A DNA stretch of 64,000 bases from Plotosus lineatus (taxonomy: Eukaryota; Chordata; Actinopteri; Siluriformes; Plotosidae): positions 44,748,580-44,812,579 of the forward strand of contig CM045729.1 of assembly GCA_024760905.1 (NCBI GenBank), in the 5' to 3' direction. Each line of letters begins with the position of its first letter. Within the stretch, counting starts at the first letter, position 1. The translations under genes were made by a program, and so were the position numbers. Positions 14,483 to 27,600 of this stretch are shown in pieces. The notes beneath the pieces are model-generated. The model searched no databases. It had not been told where the DNA came from and saw only the letters and a list, made by a program, of their open reading frames with translations.

Positions 14483-15162
14483 AAAATATGACAACAGAAA
14501 CTATTGTCTTTAACATAAGACTCACAACAGTTGCGTTCATCTGATCCATCTCCACAGTCATTGTCTCCATCGCACTTCCACCGCAGAGGTATACACTTGT
14601 GGTTATCACAGCGGAAATCTCCAGCAGGGTCACAGGTCAACTGCTCTATAAACAGGGATCAAGTTTTTTTATTCACCCCAACATAACTATATTCATAAAT
14701 TTAAGTTAACAGAAAGGAGATTCTAATTTAATTGCCATGTCAAAAAAACAGGTTTAACTGAATAAGAGGCCATTGTAGCAAACAACCTTATTCATGCTGT
14801 AAAATACAAATGAAGCATGCTAGTGAAAGAAAGTTTTTTAGAACATATTGTTTGTAATGGTGATCAGAGCTCAGAATAATATTTTTATTTATACTGAAAA
14901 TTCTGATGACAAATGCAAAAGAAATATGTCTCACTTGTCCAAATTTGTTGCCTGGTCTAATTTTACAGTTTTATTCCGCAGGCACAAAGAGATAAATGAG
15001 ACATTCTTTACCACCTTGTGGCATGCTGTTTAATAAAGACATTGTGATAAATGTAGCATTGAACTTTGAAAGGAAACACTGGATTTAATTACAGCTGGGA
15101 TGAAAGCAGTAAAAGGAGTACAGACACCCCATCGCATGTATACACACACACACAGACACACA

Positions 15163-15225
<63 letters not shown>

Positions 15226-15351
15226 ACAGGCTCTCCAAGAGGTGCCCCACCTGGCATTCTTATACTTAGATTAGGGAGATCTCTCCTCTCTGTGCAGGAT
15301 GGCACTAATGGAGTGGGGGTTTGCTGATAACACTTGGGAGGACAGGAGTTG

Positions 15352-15430
<79 letters not shown>

Positions 15431-16301
15431 ATAAAAATTTGTATGTACATGTATAATACTGCTCAGATGCCATATATAATAATCGTATACTGTGTATATA
15501 AATGCATTCATGCAATATCATTATGCCTTTATATATATTTACACAATTTTCACTCAGAAATGACTTACTGCTGTCTTACTAATGGATTTTTAAAATTTCC
15601 TGTAGTTGCTGTTAAATATTTCTGCATATTATTAATAATTTTATTATATTTTATTTTTATTATTATTTTATATCACAGCTTGACATACACTGACATAAAA
15701 CACATACAATATATTGCACACACATAGGATTACACTGGTGCCTGATACAGAACAAGACACACAGAGACCATAAATCTATGCTGAAGCCTCTGACTAGCAG
15801 GGGGTTAAGGTGAGAAGTCAGAGGGAGTCATTCATCAGATCAGGCTGTTTTCCTTCCAATCTAGAACTAAAGTGCGAAGTGATGAAAAAAGCAATTATCT
15901 CCAGTATCACCACAATTTATGAATTTTCTGAAATTAAGACCCTTATTGCCAGCATATTTGGATAGTCAGTACATTAGTGCGAACATTAGGAAATGATTCA
16001 ATTAAGTTCACAGTACAGTCGGCCCCCAATTTATGAAATTAATCCGTTCCAGAGCTATTTTCGTATAGTGGGGATTTCGTAAGTAGGGGTCGTACCTTAC
16101 ATGTTAAACGCCTAATTCGTTCCAAGGCTCCAGTGTTTGGACTGGATAAACCCCATAAACACTTTAAAAATGATAAAAGTACACCAATTTTGAATGAAAT
16201 ATGTGTTAAAAGTAAAAGAAAAGTATTTATTAAACCATTTAAACATTTTATTAACATATTAAACCATTTTATTAACATATTTATTAATTAAACATTTTTA
16301 T

Positions 16302-16347
<46 letters not shown>

Positions 16348-16585
16348 CTCTCTCTCACTCTTTCTCTCTCTCTTTTTCTCTCTCTCTCTAGCTCCCTCTC
16401 GCGCGCGCGCTCTGTGGGCCACGCCCACAAGACGTGAAATTCAAAGAAAATTCCCTGCTTGACAAACTCAACTTTAATTTGATTCCTTGAGGGATCGGAA
16501 TTCCAGATGAGCTCAAATGCACCCACATTTATTAAACATTCACTGAATTAAACAACTTAAAAAAACTAAAAACTAAAGCGTTATT

Positions 16586-16621
<36 letters not shown>

Positions 16622-16750
16622 CTCTCTCTCTCTGTCGCACGCGCGCTACGGGCCACACCCACAAGACGTGACTTCAAAGCGCATTCCCTGCTTGACCATT
16701 TACTGATTTAAAACAACTTAAAAAACTAAACTAAAAACTAAAGCGTTATT

Positions 16751-16812
<62 letters not shown>

Positions 16813-18570
16813 CTCTTTCTCTTGTGTGCACTGCGGGCCTCGCCCACAAGACGTGAAGTCAAAGCACATTCCCTGCTTGACAAACTCAACTTTAATTTGA
16901 TTTCTTGAGGGATCGGAATTCCAGATGAGCTCAAATGCGCCCACATTTATTAAACATTTACTGAATTAAAACAACTTAAAAAACTAAACTAAAAACTAAA
17001 GAGTGAAGCTTCCTTCTGTCTCTATCTGGGAGGCCAGCAGGGCGGGATGTTGAGAGACAGCCAATGAGAGAGAGCAACTCGCGTGTCGTGTGGAATTTTG
17101 ATTGGCGCGTTTGAATTTTGAATTTCTTTTCGTAAGAGGGGGTTGTTTCATATCTCGGGGACGGAAACTTAGGAAAATGTTTTTCGTAACCCGGGGAGTT
17201 CGTACACAGTGGTCTTCGTAAATTGGGGGCCGACTGTATATTTATTGGTTTTAAAATACTCCAGTGTCTGGAAAGTTGTCTTTAAAATAAACTCGTGAAT
17301 GGATCATAGATTTTGTTGGTTTAAATTAGGTAGGTTGTTTTCACTGATAATTTGAGGGGTGGTTTTAATCATGGTGACTAAAAAGTGAGGTAGGATTTAA
17401 TCCAAGCAAATATCTAATCATGTGAGCGTTAAATATTCAAGTATATATATGTATTCAAGTGCACAGCAAAAACTATCAAACTTAAATTCGCAATACTTCA
17501 GTCACCGCTGATGAATACTGCTGTGTGTTGCACGCACCACAATTTTGCTCATCACTGTTGTCCCTGCAGTCATTCTGTCCATTGCACACAGCCCAGAGTG
17601 GTACACAGCGGTAGTTTGTAATGCAGGCAAACTCAGTGTGGTTGTCACATCGGTATGCTGGACCCACTATGAAAAAACCCCACAAAATAACAATTAGCCT
17701 TCCAAGGTGTTTCACAACCCATTTTATCCAGTAAGAAACACTATGGCTAAATGATGCACTTTTTCTATAAATATTAGCATTACAGTTGCTGATATGTTTA
17801 CCACAGTTAGTTTGGATTTACTTAGAATTATGTCTTTCACATCAGATTGTCTTGTGTTTCATTCATTTGGCTTCATGAATATGCAATACCAATATGATGT
17901 CAATGAAGAATAATTTCAATTTGTGCCTGCTGTGTGGTGTAAGTCTGAACAGCAGTTGCATGCACAAATTTTGTAAGTCTAATTGTTTCGCTCATTTTCT
18001 TATTTCAGTCAGCAGAAGAAAATTATACCAATAAAGAAAAAAGTGACTTCTTATCTTATTAAATTGTTATCTTCTTTTAATCAGAAAACCTGTTTTATAT
18101 ACTTTTGCAATATATAATATTATAAACTTATTATATAAACTTATATAATATTGGGTCTGGTGACGGTCTGTTGAGCTGTTTAGGGTGTACCTTGCTTTTG
18201 CAAAGTGTCAGCAAAGATTAGCTCCAGCCTCCTTATGACCCTAATAGGACTCATTCATTCATTTTCTGAACCGCTTAATCTTAATTAGGGTCACTGGGAG
18301 GCTGGCACCTGTTCCACCCAACTCTGGACAAGGACAGAGTACACCCTGGACAGTTTGCCAGGCCATCAAAGATCACAAATATATTAATAATAAAATTATT
18401 ATTGTTGTTGTTATTTTGTATTATTATACAATCCATTACATGCAATCTGATTGGCTGATACATGGTGATGTCACCATTAGCTAGCAACACTGCATGTTAC
18501 GATCTTAAAGGACTCCAGAATGACTGAGCCATCGCTAGTGTGTGTGCTACAATACTTTGGTGTATATAAT

Positions 18571-18603
<33 letters not shown>

Positions 18604-18609
18604 TATCAC

Positions 18610-18664
<55 letters not shown>

Positions 18665-21600
18665 TTCTTCCACTTAATCCACGGTCATGGGGCAGTAGCA
18701 TAAGCAATGAGGTCCAGATGTCCCAGACCAGCCCAGAGACATCCTTCCAGCATGTTCTAGGTTGACCCTGGGGTCTCTTCCAAGTTGGACATGCCTGAAA
18801 CACCACACCAGGGAGGCATTCGTGAAGCATTCTAACCAGATGCCCGAGCCACCTCAACTGGCTCCTCTCAATGCGGAGAAACAGCGGTTCTACTCCAAAC
18901 TCCTCCTGGATGGCTGAGCTTCTCACCCTATCTCGAAGGGAGAGCCCCGCCACCCTTCAAAGGAAGCTCATTTCAACCGCTTGTATCCGGTGATTCTTGT
19001 TCTTTCGGCCACCACCCAAAGTTACTGACCATAGGTGAGGGTTGGAATGTAGATCGACTGAGAAATTGAGAATTTTGTCTTGTGGCTCACCTCACTCTTC
19101 ACCATGATGGACTGGTACAGGCTCCGCTTTACAGAGCCTCTAGCGATTCACCTGTCGATCTTCTGCTCCATGTTTCCTTCACTCGTGAACAAGATTCAGA
19201 AACACTTGAACTTCTCCACTTGGGGAAGGACCTCATTCCTGACCCAGACAGTGCATTCCACCCTTTTCCAACTTAGAACCATGGCCTCGGAATTAGAGAT
19301 ACTGATTCTCATCTCGGCCCCTTCGCACTCAACGGCAAATCACTCCAGTGAGAGCTGGAGGTCCCAGCTTGTTGAAGCCAAAGGGATAACATAATCCGCA
19401 AAAAGCACAGACAAGATCCGATGGCCACCAAACCAGAACCCCTCAACACCTTGGCTGAAATTCTGTCCATAAAAATTATGAGCAGAATCAGTGACAAAGG
19501 ACAGCCTTGGCGGACTCCAACCCTCACCGGAAACAAATTCGATCTGTTGTTCCCAATAGGGACCAATCTCTGACTCCGGTGATACAGATACCGAGTGGCC
19601 CGTAGCAACGAGTCCGGAACGCTGTACTCCGAGAACACACCTCACAAGATAACCTGAGGGACACGGTCGAAAGCCTTCTCCAAATCCACAAAACGCACGT
19701 GGACAGATTGGGCAAACTCCTTTGCCCTTTCCAGAATCCTGTGGAGCGTATAGAGTTGGTCGAGAGTGCTGCGGCCAGGACGAAAACCACATCATTCCTC
19801 CTGAATCCGACAACATAGCTCCTAGGATCATTAGGACACGCAAACCCTCCACCACAAAAAGGCAGCAATTCAAGGAGGACGTGCACATAATATTACAATA
19901 TAATTATAATCTAAGAAAATAATAGTTCATTATGTGTCTTAATTACTGATCATGCTAGGGCCTTCAATGACAATTTTGCACTAAACTGAAAATTTAATAT
20001 TATATTTTACTTTTTCAATGTTTGTACAAATTCCTTCCACTTTATTTCTACAATTTGTATTACAGTTTTGTTGACTTGTCTTAAATGTTTATAAGCCTAA
20101 TTTTTATGTTTACTGGGCAGGGAATGAAGTTAGGTCTGAGTCAAATTCCTTGTTTGTGTACACAAACTTGGCCAATAAATCTGATTCTGGTTTACAGCTT
20201 GAGAAACAGTTTCACTCGGGTATGACCGCTTATATTTTTTTACTTATAACAGTTTTGTTCATCCCTATCTGTTTCACTACAAGGTGACTGTTACATTCTT
20301 CTTCTTCTTTTCCTTTTGGCTTTTTTCCCTTTTTTTTTTTTTTCAGGGGTCGCCACAGCGAATCATCTGATTCGCACGTTTGAGTTGACACAGGTCTTTA
20401 TATCGGATGCCCTTCCTGACACAGCCCTTTAGCAAGGGGCAGAAACACATTGAGAGACATAGCCGAACTTTGATAACCCAGTTAACTGCACTGGCGGGAC
20501 AGTGACAACCTTGTGGAGAGTGGGACTCAAACCCCCAACCTTTGTTAGTGATCCAGCGCCCTTTGTCACCAGGCCACCACTGCCCCATGACTGTTACATT
20601 CATACATCATTTCAGAAAAAAGTCTCGCAATACTGGTTTATTTATAACTGCCTTGAAAAATAAAAAAATTTTACTTGATATGTATGACACTGATTAGAAG
20701 GTTCTCTGAGGTGCACATGAACCTCCTAATTACAGCCCAACCTAGTATACAAATACAACTAAAGCCGAAGAGATGCTACACTTACTGCACTCATCGGTCG
20801 GCTCATCAGAGTTATCTCCACAATCATCATCCACATCACATTTCCAGCTCTGAGGGATGCATCGACCATTCCTGCACTTGAACTGGCCAGGACGACACGT
20901 CCTACTGGAGCAGTGTGAAGGGTCCTCATCTGAACCATCTCCACAGTCATTCTCTTCATCACATTGCCATGCCTCTGGAATACAGTGCTTATTACTGCAC
21001 TGCCACTGATGCGACTCACACTGATGCGTTGCTGAAAAAACAAAAAAACAAAAAAAACAAATCAACTCACTGTAACATGGTGGATATATTTATTTATTCA
21101 TTTTTTTAAGCCACATAATCCTAATTAGGGTTGTGGGGTGGCTGGTGCTTATCTCAGCTGACTCTGGGCAAGGGTGGGGCACACCCTGGGCAGCTCGTCA
21201 GGCCATCGCAAGGCCAACACTCACACAACCATTCACACTCACACCTACGGGTGAGTTGGAATAGTGAATTAGCCTACTGTGCATGTTTTTGGACTGTGGG
21301 AGGCAACCCATTCAAAGGGAGAACATGTATATATATGTATAGTCCACACAGAAATGCCTTGGCTGGGAATCTAACCTAGGCCTTCATAGCAGGTGTGCTA
21401 ACCAATACGCCACTGTGCTGCCCCTGCATGTGTTTATGGAATTTCTATCCAGAATATCTGTACCAATCTGCATGATGACTATGAACAATAATTTTACAGC
21501 AGTATAATCACCTGTTTAAGTTTAGCCTGAGGATAGTCATTGTGGTGGTTAAAGGTTTATGTGAATCACCTATTTTTTTGTAAAATGCTTTATATAAATT

Positions 21601-24600
21601 AATGATTATTAATGCTTTTTAGAAATTATTGAAAGTGGTGCACTGTTTAACGCTATTCCTCAGACTGGTAAGGTTTATATATCAAACCCCGTAAAGCTAT
21701 CAATTTGCCCAAAATATACTAGCTGTAAGTTTGAAAGACATTCAGTAGTCGGTCAGAAGTTCTGCTTGATAAAGATCTGTCATAAGGCAGTATAAGTTCT
21801 GCAAATCATTTACATGTGACAAGGGCCCAAGAATTAATCTTGAGTCGTTATATGCCAAGAAGCCAATTGCTGTGGTCATGCGATTTCTGTGTGATCTTTT
21901 TATTTGCAGCCCGATATTTAAATTCATTTTCAAGTAAAGTGTTATTCCTTTTATTTACCTAGAATTTAATGATAATTATAAAAAAAATGCCAGTATTACG
22001 TGTGCTTGTACTATAGATACACTGGGATTTATACAGTAATTGTAATAATTTCAAATGTATAAACAAACGGCCCATTATATCTTCAGCATAATGCAAATTA
22101 AAATAGTGTTCAAAACAAAAGCCATAGAAAAAAGATCTATGATAGTGTCAATTAATACAAATTTTGCATACCACACAGTATGGTGTCCTCGTCAGATCCA
22201 TCCGGGCAATCGTGGTTTGAGTTACATAGTAAATGTGAGCTAGTGCAATTTCCATCATTACACTGGAACTGGCCCAGGTTACAGTGGCGAGGCGGACATG
22301 TGGATGGTTCATCAGAACCGTCCCTGCAATCATGCTGCCCATCACACTTCCACCAAATAGGGATACAGCTATACATGAGGACAAATCACACAATTATAAA
22401 AATCAACAGCTAAATGTGTGATCATGAAACAACATCAGACTGCACAAAGCACACCCTGGCTCTAAATAAGGTCTCATATGCTCACCGCTCATTATTGGCA
22501 CATCTATACTGTGTGCTGGAGCAGCTGGGAAGGCAGTGGGTTATGCCCCCTATCTGCACAGTCAGGAAATGGTCAGGGCACTGGCAGGTGTATCCCCACC
22601 CTTCCGCTTTTAAAAGACATAGGTGGGAACAGCCACCGTTGTTCAGTCCACAAGGATTGGTTACTGAGGACCGAGAGAGAAGCTGTTACACCACATGCAC
22701 TTACCACATAGAAACAGAGGTTGACTTCTCTCTCACAAAGATAAGACAAGGGTATCTAAGACTTCAGTCTGTCATGGAAAAATACGTGATTGATAAAAGG
22801 GATTGTCTTTCCTGGTCAAAGAGTAAGAGGAGGGAAAACACTTGCAGCATTGTCTTTGTCTTTGTAAATATTGGCACACACTTGAAAATGGCTTAAGTAG
22901 ACATTTAAAGGGAGCGATAATGATCAGAGATAATTGGCATAATGGCTCCAAAAGGATGAAAGTCGGCAGTGCAGCTTGTGATTACACCCTGCTTGAGTTC
23001 CCAGGCTCACCTATGGGCTGACGGTATGGGTGAAGCACGTGGATATCAAAAGGTCTGTGAGTGGTGTTGACAAGAGTTTGGCGTCCAGTGCCTGTGTACT
23101 TATTGCCTTTCTCCACTGTGCGAGTATTCCAATCTGTCCAGTACACAGTGTCCTCAAACACAGTTATAGCAAACGGGTGAGGAAGAACACCATCATATAC
23201 AGTGTGGCGGTGGCGGCCATCTAGGTCAGAGTACCTGTAGAACAGATCACAATTTGAAAGTGCTAAATATACAGTATTTTACAGCTTTAGTTCTTTAATA
23301 TCATGAAATATATTAGTTGACAATTAAACACTTAAAATCTAATATTTTACTTACTCAATATAGTTAAGATGAGCATCTGCCCAGTAGAGCATATTATTGG
23401 TGTAATCAATAGTAAGGCCATTGGGCCACTCAATCTTTGTGGTAATGATGGCAGACTTGTTGTTGCCATCCATCCCAGCACGACCTATAAACGCTTTAAT
23501 TCCCCAGTCAGTCCAGAACACATATCTGCAAATAACAGACAGAATTCATGTTGGGGAAACAGGCCACGTTGACCGAACACTCTTTCAACATCAAAAACTA
23601 CTTCCTGTATTTATTAAGAAAGGCAAGCAATGAAAAGGCATGAACATTGTTATTTGTGCAGTTGGACTCACTGCATATGTATTTGTAGAAATTTCAATTT
23701 ATTTAATTTATTCAAAAAAAGACTTACGCAACATCATTTACTAACTGGGTGATCACGCCTGAGCTGTGGTAGAAAAGTGAGTGATGCAAATTGATGTTTT
23801 TGTGTGATTTATTTGCAAAATTTAAAATTTTTAAAGATTCCTTGATTTAAAGAAGTTTTGTGGCCCCACGTGCAAGCAAACATTTTGCAGCCGAAAGTCG
23901 CGAGACGGCCACCAACAATTTCCGAACTGGTTTGCAACTAATTTGCAATTGTTTGTCAAATGTGTCCGGTTGTAAATCAGTCATCAATCTTTTGCTTCTC
24001 GAACCAATCACTTTTAATTCACACAATATTAGCATGATCAATATGTGAATAAATTATGAATGTTGACAAAATATATGGAATATGGTGGATGCGAGCAAAT
24101 CTCAACCTCTCTCCAACTTGTCGCTTTCTTTGATAAAAATGAATGATTCGTAAGTAAAACAACTTTGCGACCTACTCGCTACATGTGCAGACAGTTCGAG
24201 AAAGGTCTGAGACTACCCCGCATCTGAGCCTTGTTTTGTTACATTCATGGAAAGTTACAGTTTATTCATCATCATCATTTTCTGTAACCGCTTAATCCTA
24301 ATTATGGTCACGGGGACTCCCAGCCGACTCCGGGCAAGGGCAGAGTCCACCCTGGACAGCTCACCAGGCCATCGCAGGGCGGAAACACATTGATGGTTTT
24401 GCAACTACTCTTGACGAAAGTCAGCAATGGTTCTTTTACATGCCTCACACCATAGACAGTGAGAGACATGGTTGGCCTTGGATAACCCAGTTAGCTGCAC
24501 TGTGGGGACTTGAGTGGACTCGAACCCCCAACCTTTGGATCAGCAATCCAGCACCCTATACCACTAGGCCACCACTGCCCGACATCTGAAATCTTAAGGA

Positions 24601-27600
24601 AATTATAATAAAGTAAAGTGATATAATGACAGTCAGGGCAGTAGTGGCCTAGTGGTAAGGTGCTGCATTACCAATCCTAAAGTTGGGGGCTCAAGCCTAA
24701 CTCAAGCCTAACTGTCAACAGGTTGTCATTGCCCCCACCCCCCCACCCCCCCACCCCCCACCCCCCCAGTGCAGCTAACTGAGTTATCAAAGGCCAGCCA
24801 TGTCTCTTACTGTCTATGGTGAGATGTAAAAGAACCATTGCTGACTTTCATAGCATAGCTGTCATTGTGTACTCTGCCCTCATCCAGAGTCAGCTGAGAT
24901 GGGCATCAGCCTCCCCTAGACCCTAATTAGGATTAAGCGATTCAGAAAATGAGTGAATGTATGAATGATATGATATGATGACAGTCATTACATTAACATT
25001 ACATTAATATAGACAGAAACTTTCCAATAGGTCTAACACTGGGATCTAATTCAATAATTAGAAGTTCAAGTGTATCTTCCAGTTAAACAGAACATACGTG
25101 TCTGAGGACCCATTACACATGAGAGGTCAGAGTATATGCGTGTGTTCGCTTCACCAGTTAATCAGAAGGTTATTGAAATTCCTTTCATGCCACTCTGAAG
25201 CTCGAAGTGGAAATAATGTGAAGGATTGCTTTTACAAGGTAGGGCTTGAACTATGCTTCTCCTAAAGTGAATCACTGATCATTATTTCCAAAACTGCACA
25301 TCATCTTTCATACTTAACCAACTAAAAACACATTCAAGGAGCAAACAAGTTTGGAGTCCAGGGAAAGCATAGCACAAAGTCCTTTTACACAAATGAATGC
25401 ATACAATATCCTTTAGTTTCAAAAATATAATACAGTAGGCCCTCGATATTCGCGGGGGTTTGGTTCCGGCCCCTCCCGCAATTGAAGATAATCAGCAAGT
25501 TCTGTACCCAGAAGTAAAACCACGAATGAGCAACCAGAAGTAAAATACTATGTATCTATTACATGCACTGAAATATGCTTCTTAAACACATTCTATAGAC
25601 AGCCTTACTCATTAATACAGTATTCATGTAGTAAATTGTAGTAATGACTAGGAAAACCCTTTTAATTTTGTACTGTGATATTTATTAATAAAATATATAA
25701 ACATTATACAGCATACTTTATACCTATACTTCAGAGGAAACTGTCGTTTCTTCAGGAGAAAGTCTTATTTCTTCAAAAGAGACATCCAACGTCATTACCT
25801 TTTCTAGTGCTTAGCCAGAGAAGACGCACAGCGTTTGAGTGGCATCATACAGCTTAACTGGCAATTAAAACACACTAAAAAAAGAGGCTCATTGAAAACT
25901 TGTGTACAAATGAGGAAAAAGGAGCATTACATCATCCCAACCAATCAGCCATTGGCTGAATTTGAGTGACGTGTCGGTTTGAATATTTGCGGACTGCCAA
26001 GCAACTGTGAGTGCAAAATCGCGAATAGTCAAGGGCCTACTGTAATTTAATGGGATGTAAGAACCTGCTAATGCACTGCAAAAAGACTTCAATATCCCAA
26101 ACAGAGAAAAACTTCTCACCAATCACTTACCCAAATTTTGGATGCACCACAACAGCTCTTGGATTCTCAAAGCAGTAGGTGTTGTTAGCATCCACACAGT
26201 GCTCCGCTAACTTCCTAACAAAGCGTCCATCAAGCTCAGACACTTTCAGACAGTCCAGAAAGCTGTCCACCCAATAAAGTTTACGCCCCACCCAGTCCAC
26301 AGCCAGGCCTTCTCCATGCGGAATGCCATTCAGTATCACCTCCCTGCCTGTGCCATTAAAGAACATCCTTTCTACCACCCGTCGGTTCACATCAATCCAG
26401 TAGAGACGCTTATCAACACGATCAAAGTCCAGAGCTACAACGCTGCTGAGGCCCTGTAGGATGAGTGAGTAGGCCTCTCCATCTGCAGATAGGTTACGCA
26501 GATAGTAGCGGTTGCTGAAAATCAGGTAAGGTCTGATGTTGCTGTTTTGCCGGCAGTAGTGACCGCCTGGCTCCCGCAGGAAACCTGGTGCACACTTACA
26601 CACATATGAGCCCAGTGTGTTCTCGCAGATCTGACTGCATACGCTGGGGGTCTCTGAACATTCATCTACATCATCACAGCTCTTTTTATCAGACATAAGG
26701 CGGTAGCCAGGATGGCATGTGCATACAAAGCTGGTGGGGGTATCAGTGCAGTTGTGGTCACAGTGGTGCACAGATGGATCTGTACATTCATCAATGCCTG
26801 AAAACAAAATCAGTTGATGATTAGTTTAGCAGCAGACCAACCAAAGTATCTTAAATATCCATAATGCCAAGTCAGGAGTTAATTTCAGAGAGAAATCTTG
26901 ATATACAGTAAGAGAGCAATGTTGCACCTTTCACATTACAGTGGTACCTCACCTTACGACAGTCTCACCAAATGAAAAATTCAGGTTACGAAAAGCATTT
27001 TCATAAAATTTTTGTCTCAGGATACGAAACAAGTTCACGTTACGAAAGCGCCATCTTAAAAATTCTAACGCGTCATTCAAACATTCAAACAATGCGTGAG
27101 TTGCTGTCCCATTGGTTGTCTCCCAACACCCCACCCCGCTGGGCTCCCATTGCCTAGGAGGGAGCTGAATCTCCATAGTAGAGTATGTACTGTACCCATA
27201 ATGCTTTTCGTATGCCTTTGACCCATTGTTCGACACAAACACGTGAAGGATAGTTGTACTGTTGCTTCGTGAGTTTTGTGAGCGCTATTTTTCGTTATTT
27301 ATCATGAGTCCCAAGAAAGTGATTCCTGGTGATACTCAAAAGAAGAAGTGGGCTCCGTTATCAATAACTGTAAAACAGGAAATTATAAAAAAATATGAAA
27401 GTGGGATGTGGTTGAGCAAAATCGCAAAGGAGTATAGCCGAAACCCCTCTACAATCGGGATCCATCTTGAAGCAGAAGGAGGCCTTAAAAGGGACGACCC
27501 CTTCGAAAGGCCTCACTGTGATATTGAAGATGAGGTCGTCATTGAACGACGAGATGGAGAGACTCTTACTCCTTTGGATAAAGGAGAAAGAAATTGCCGG

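Noticed and set aside
15030..15727. Long open frames of HTHTHT or VCVCVC on both strands
   Set aside because: They are translations of the CA/GT microsatellites and not proteins; the same holds for 30541-30829 and 33063-33464.
18520..18765. Histidine-rich open frame
   Set aside because: It is the (ATC)n microsatellite read in the CAT frame, without a promoter, splice sites or homolog.
22414..22896. 160-codon plus-strand open frame
   Set aside because: It overlaps lrp2 exon 28 on the opposite strand and has no domain; a shadow of the real exon.
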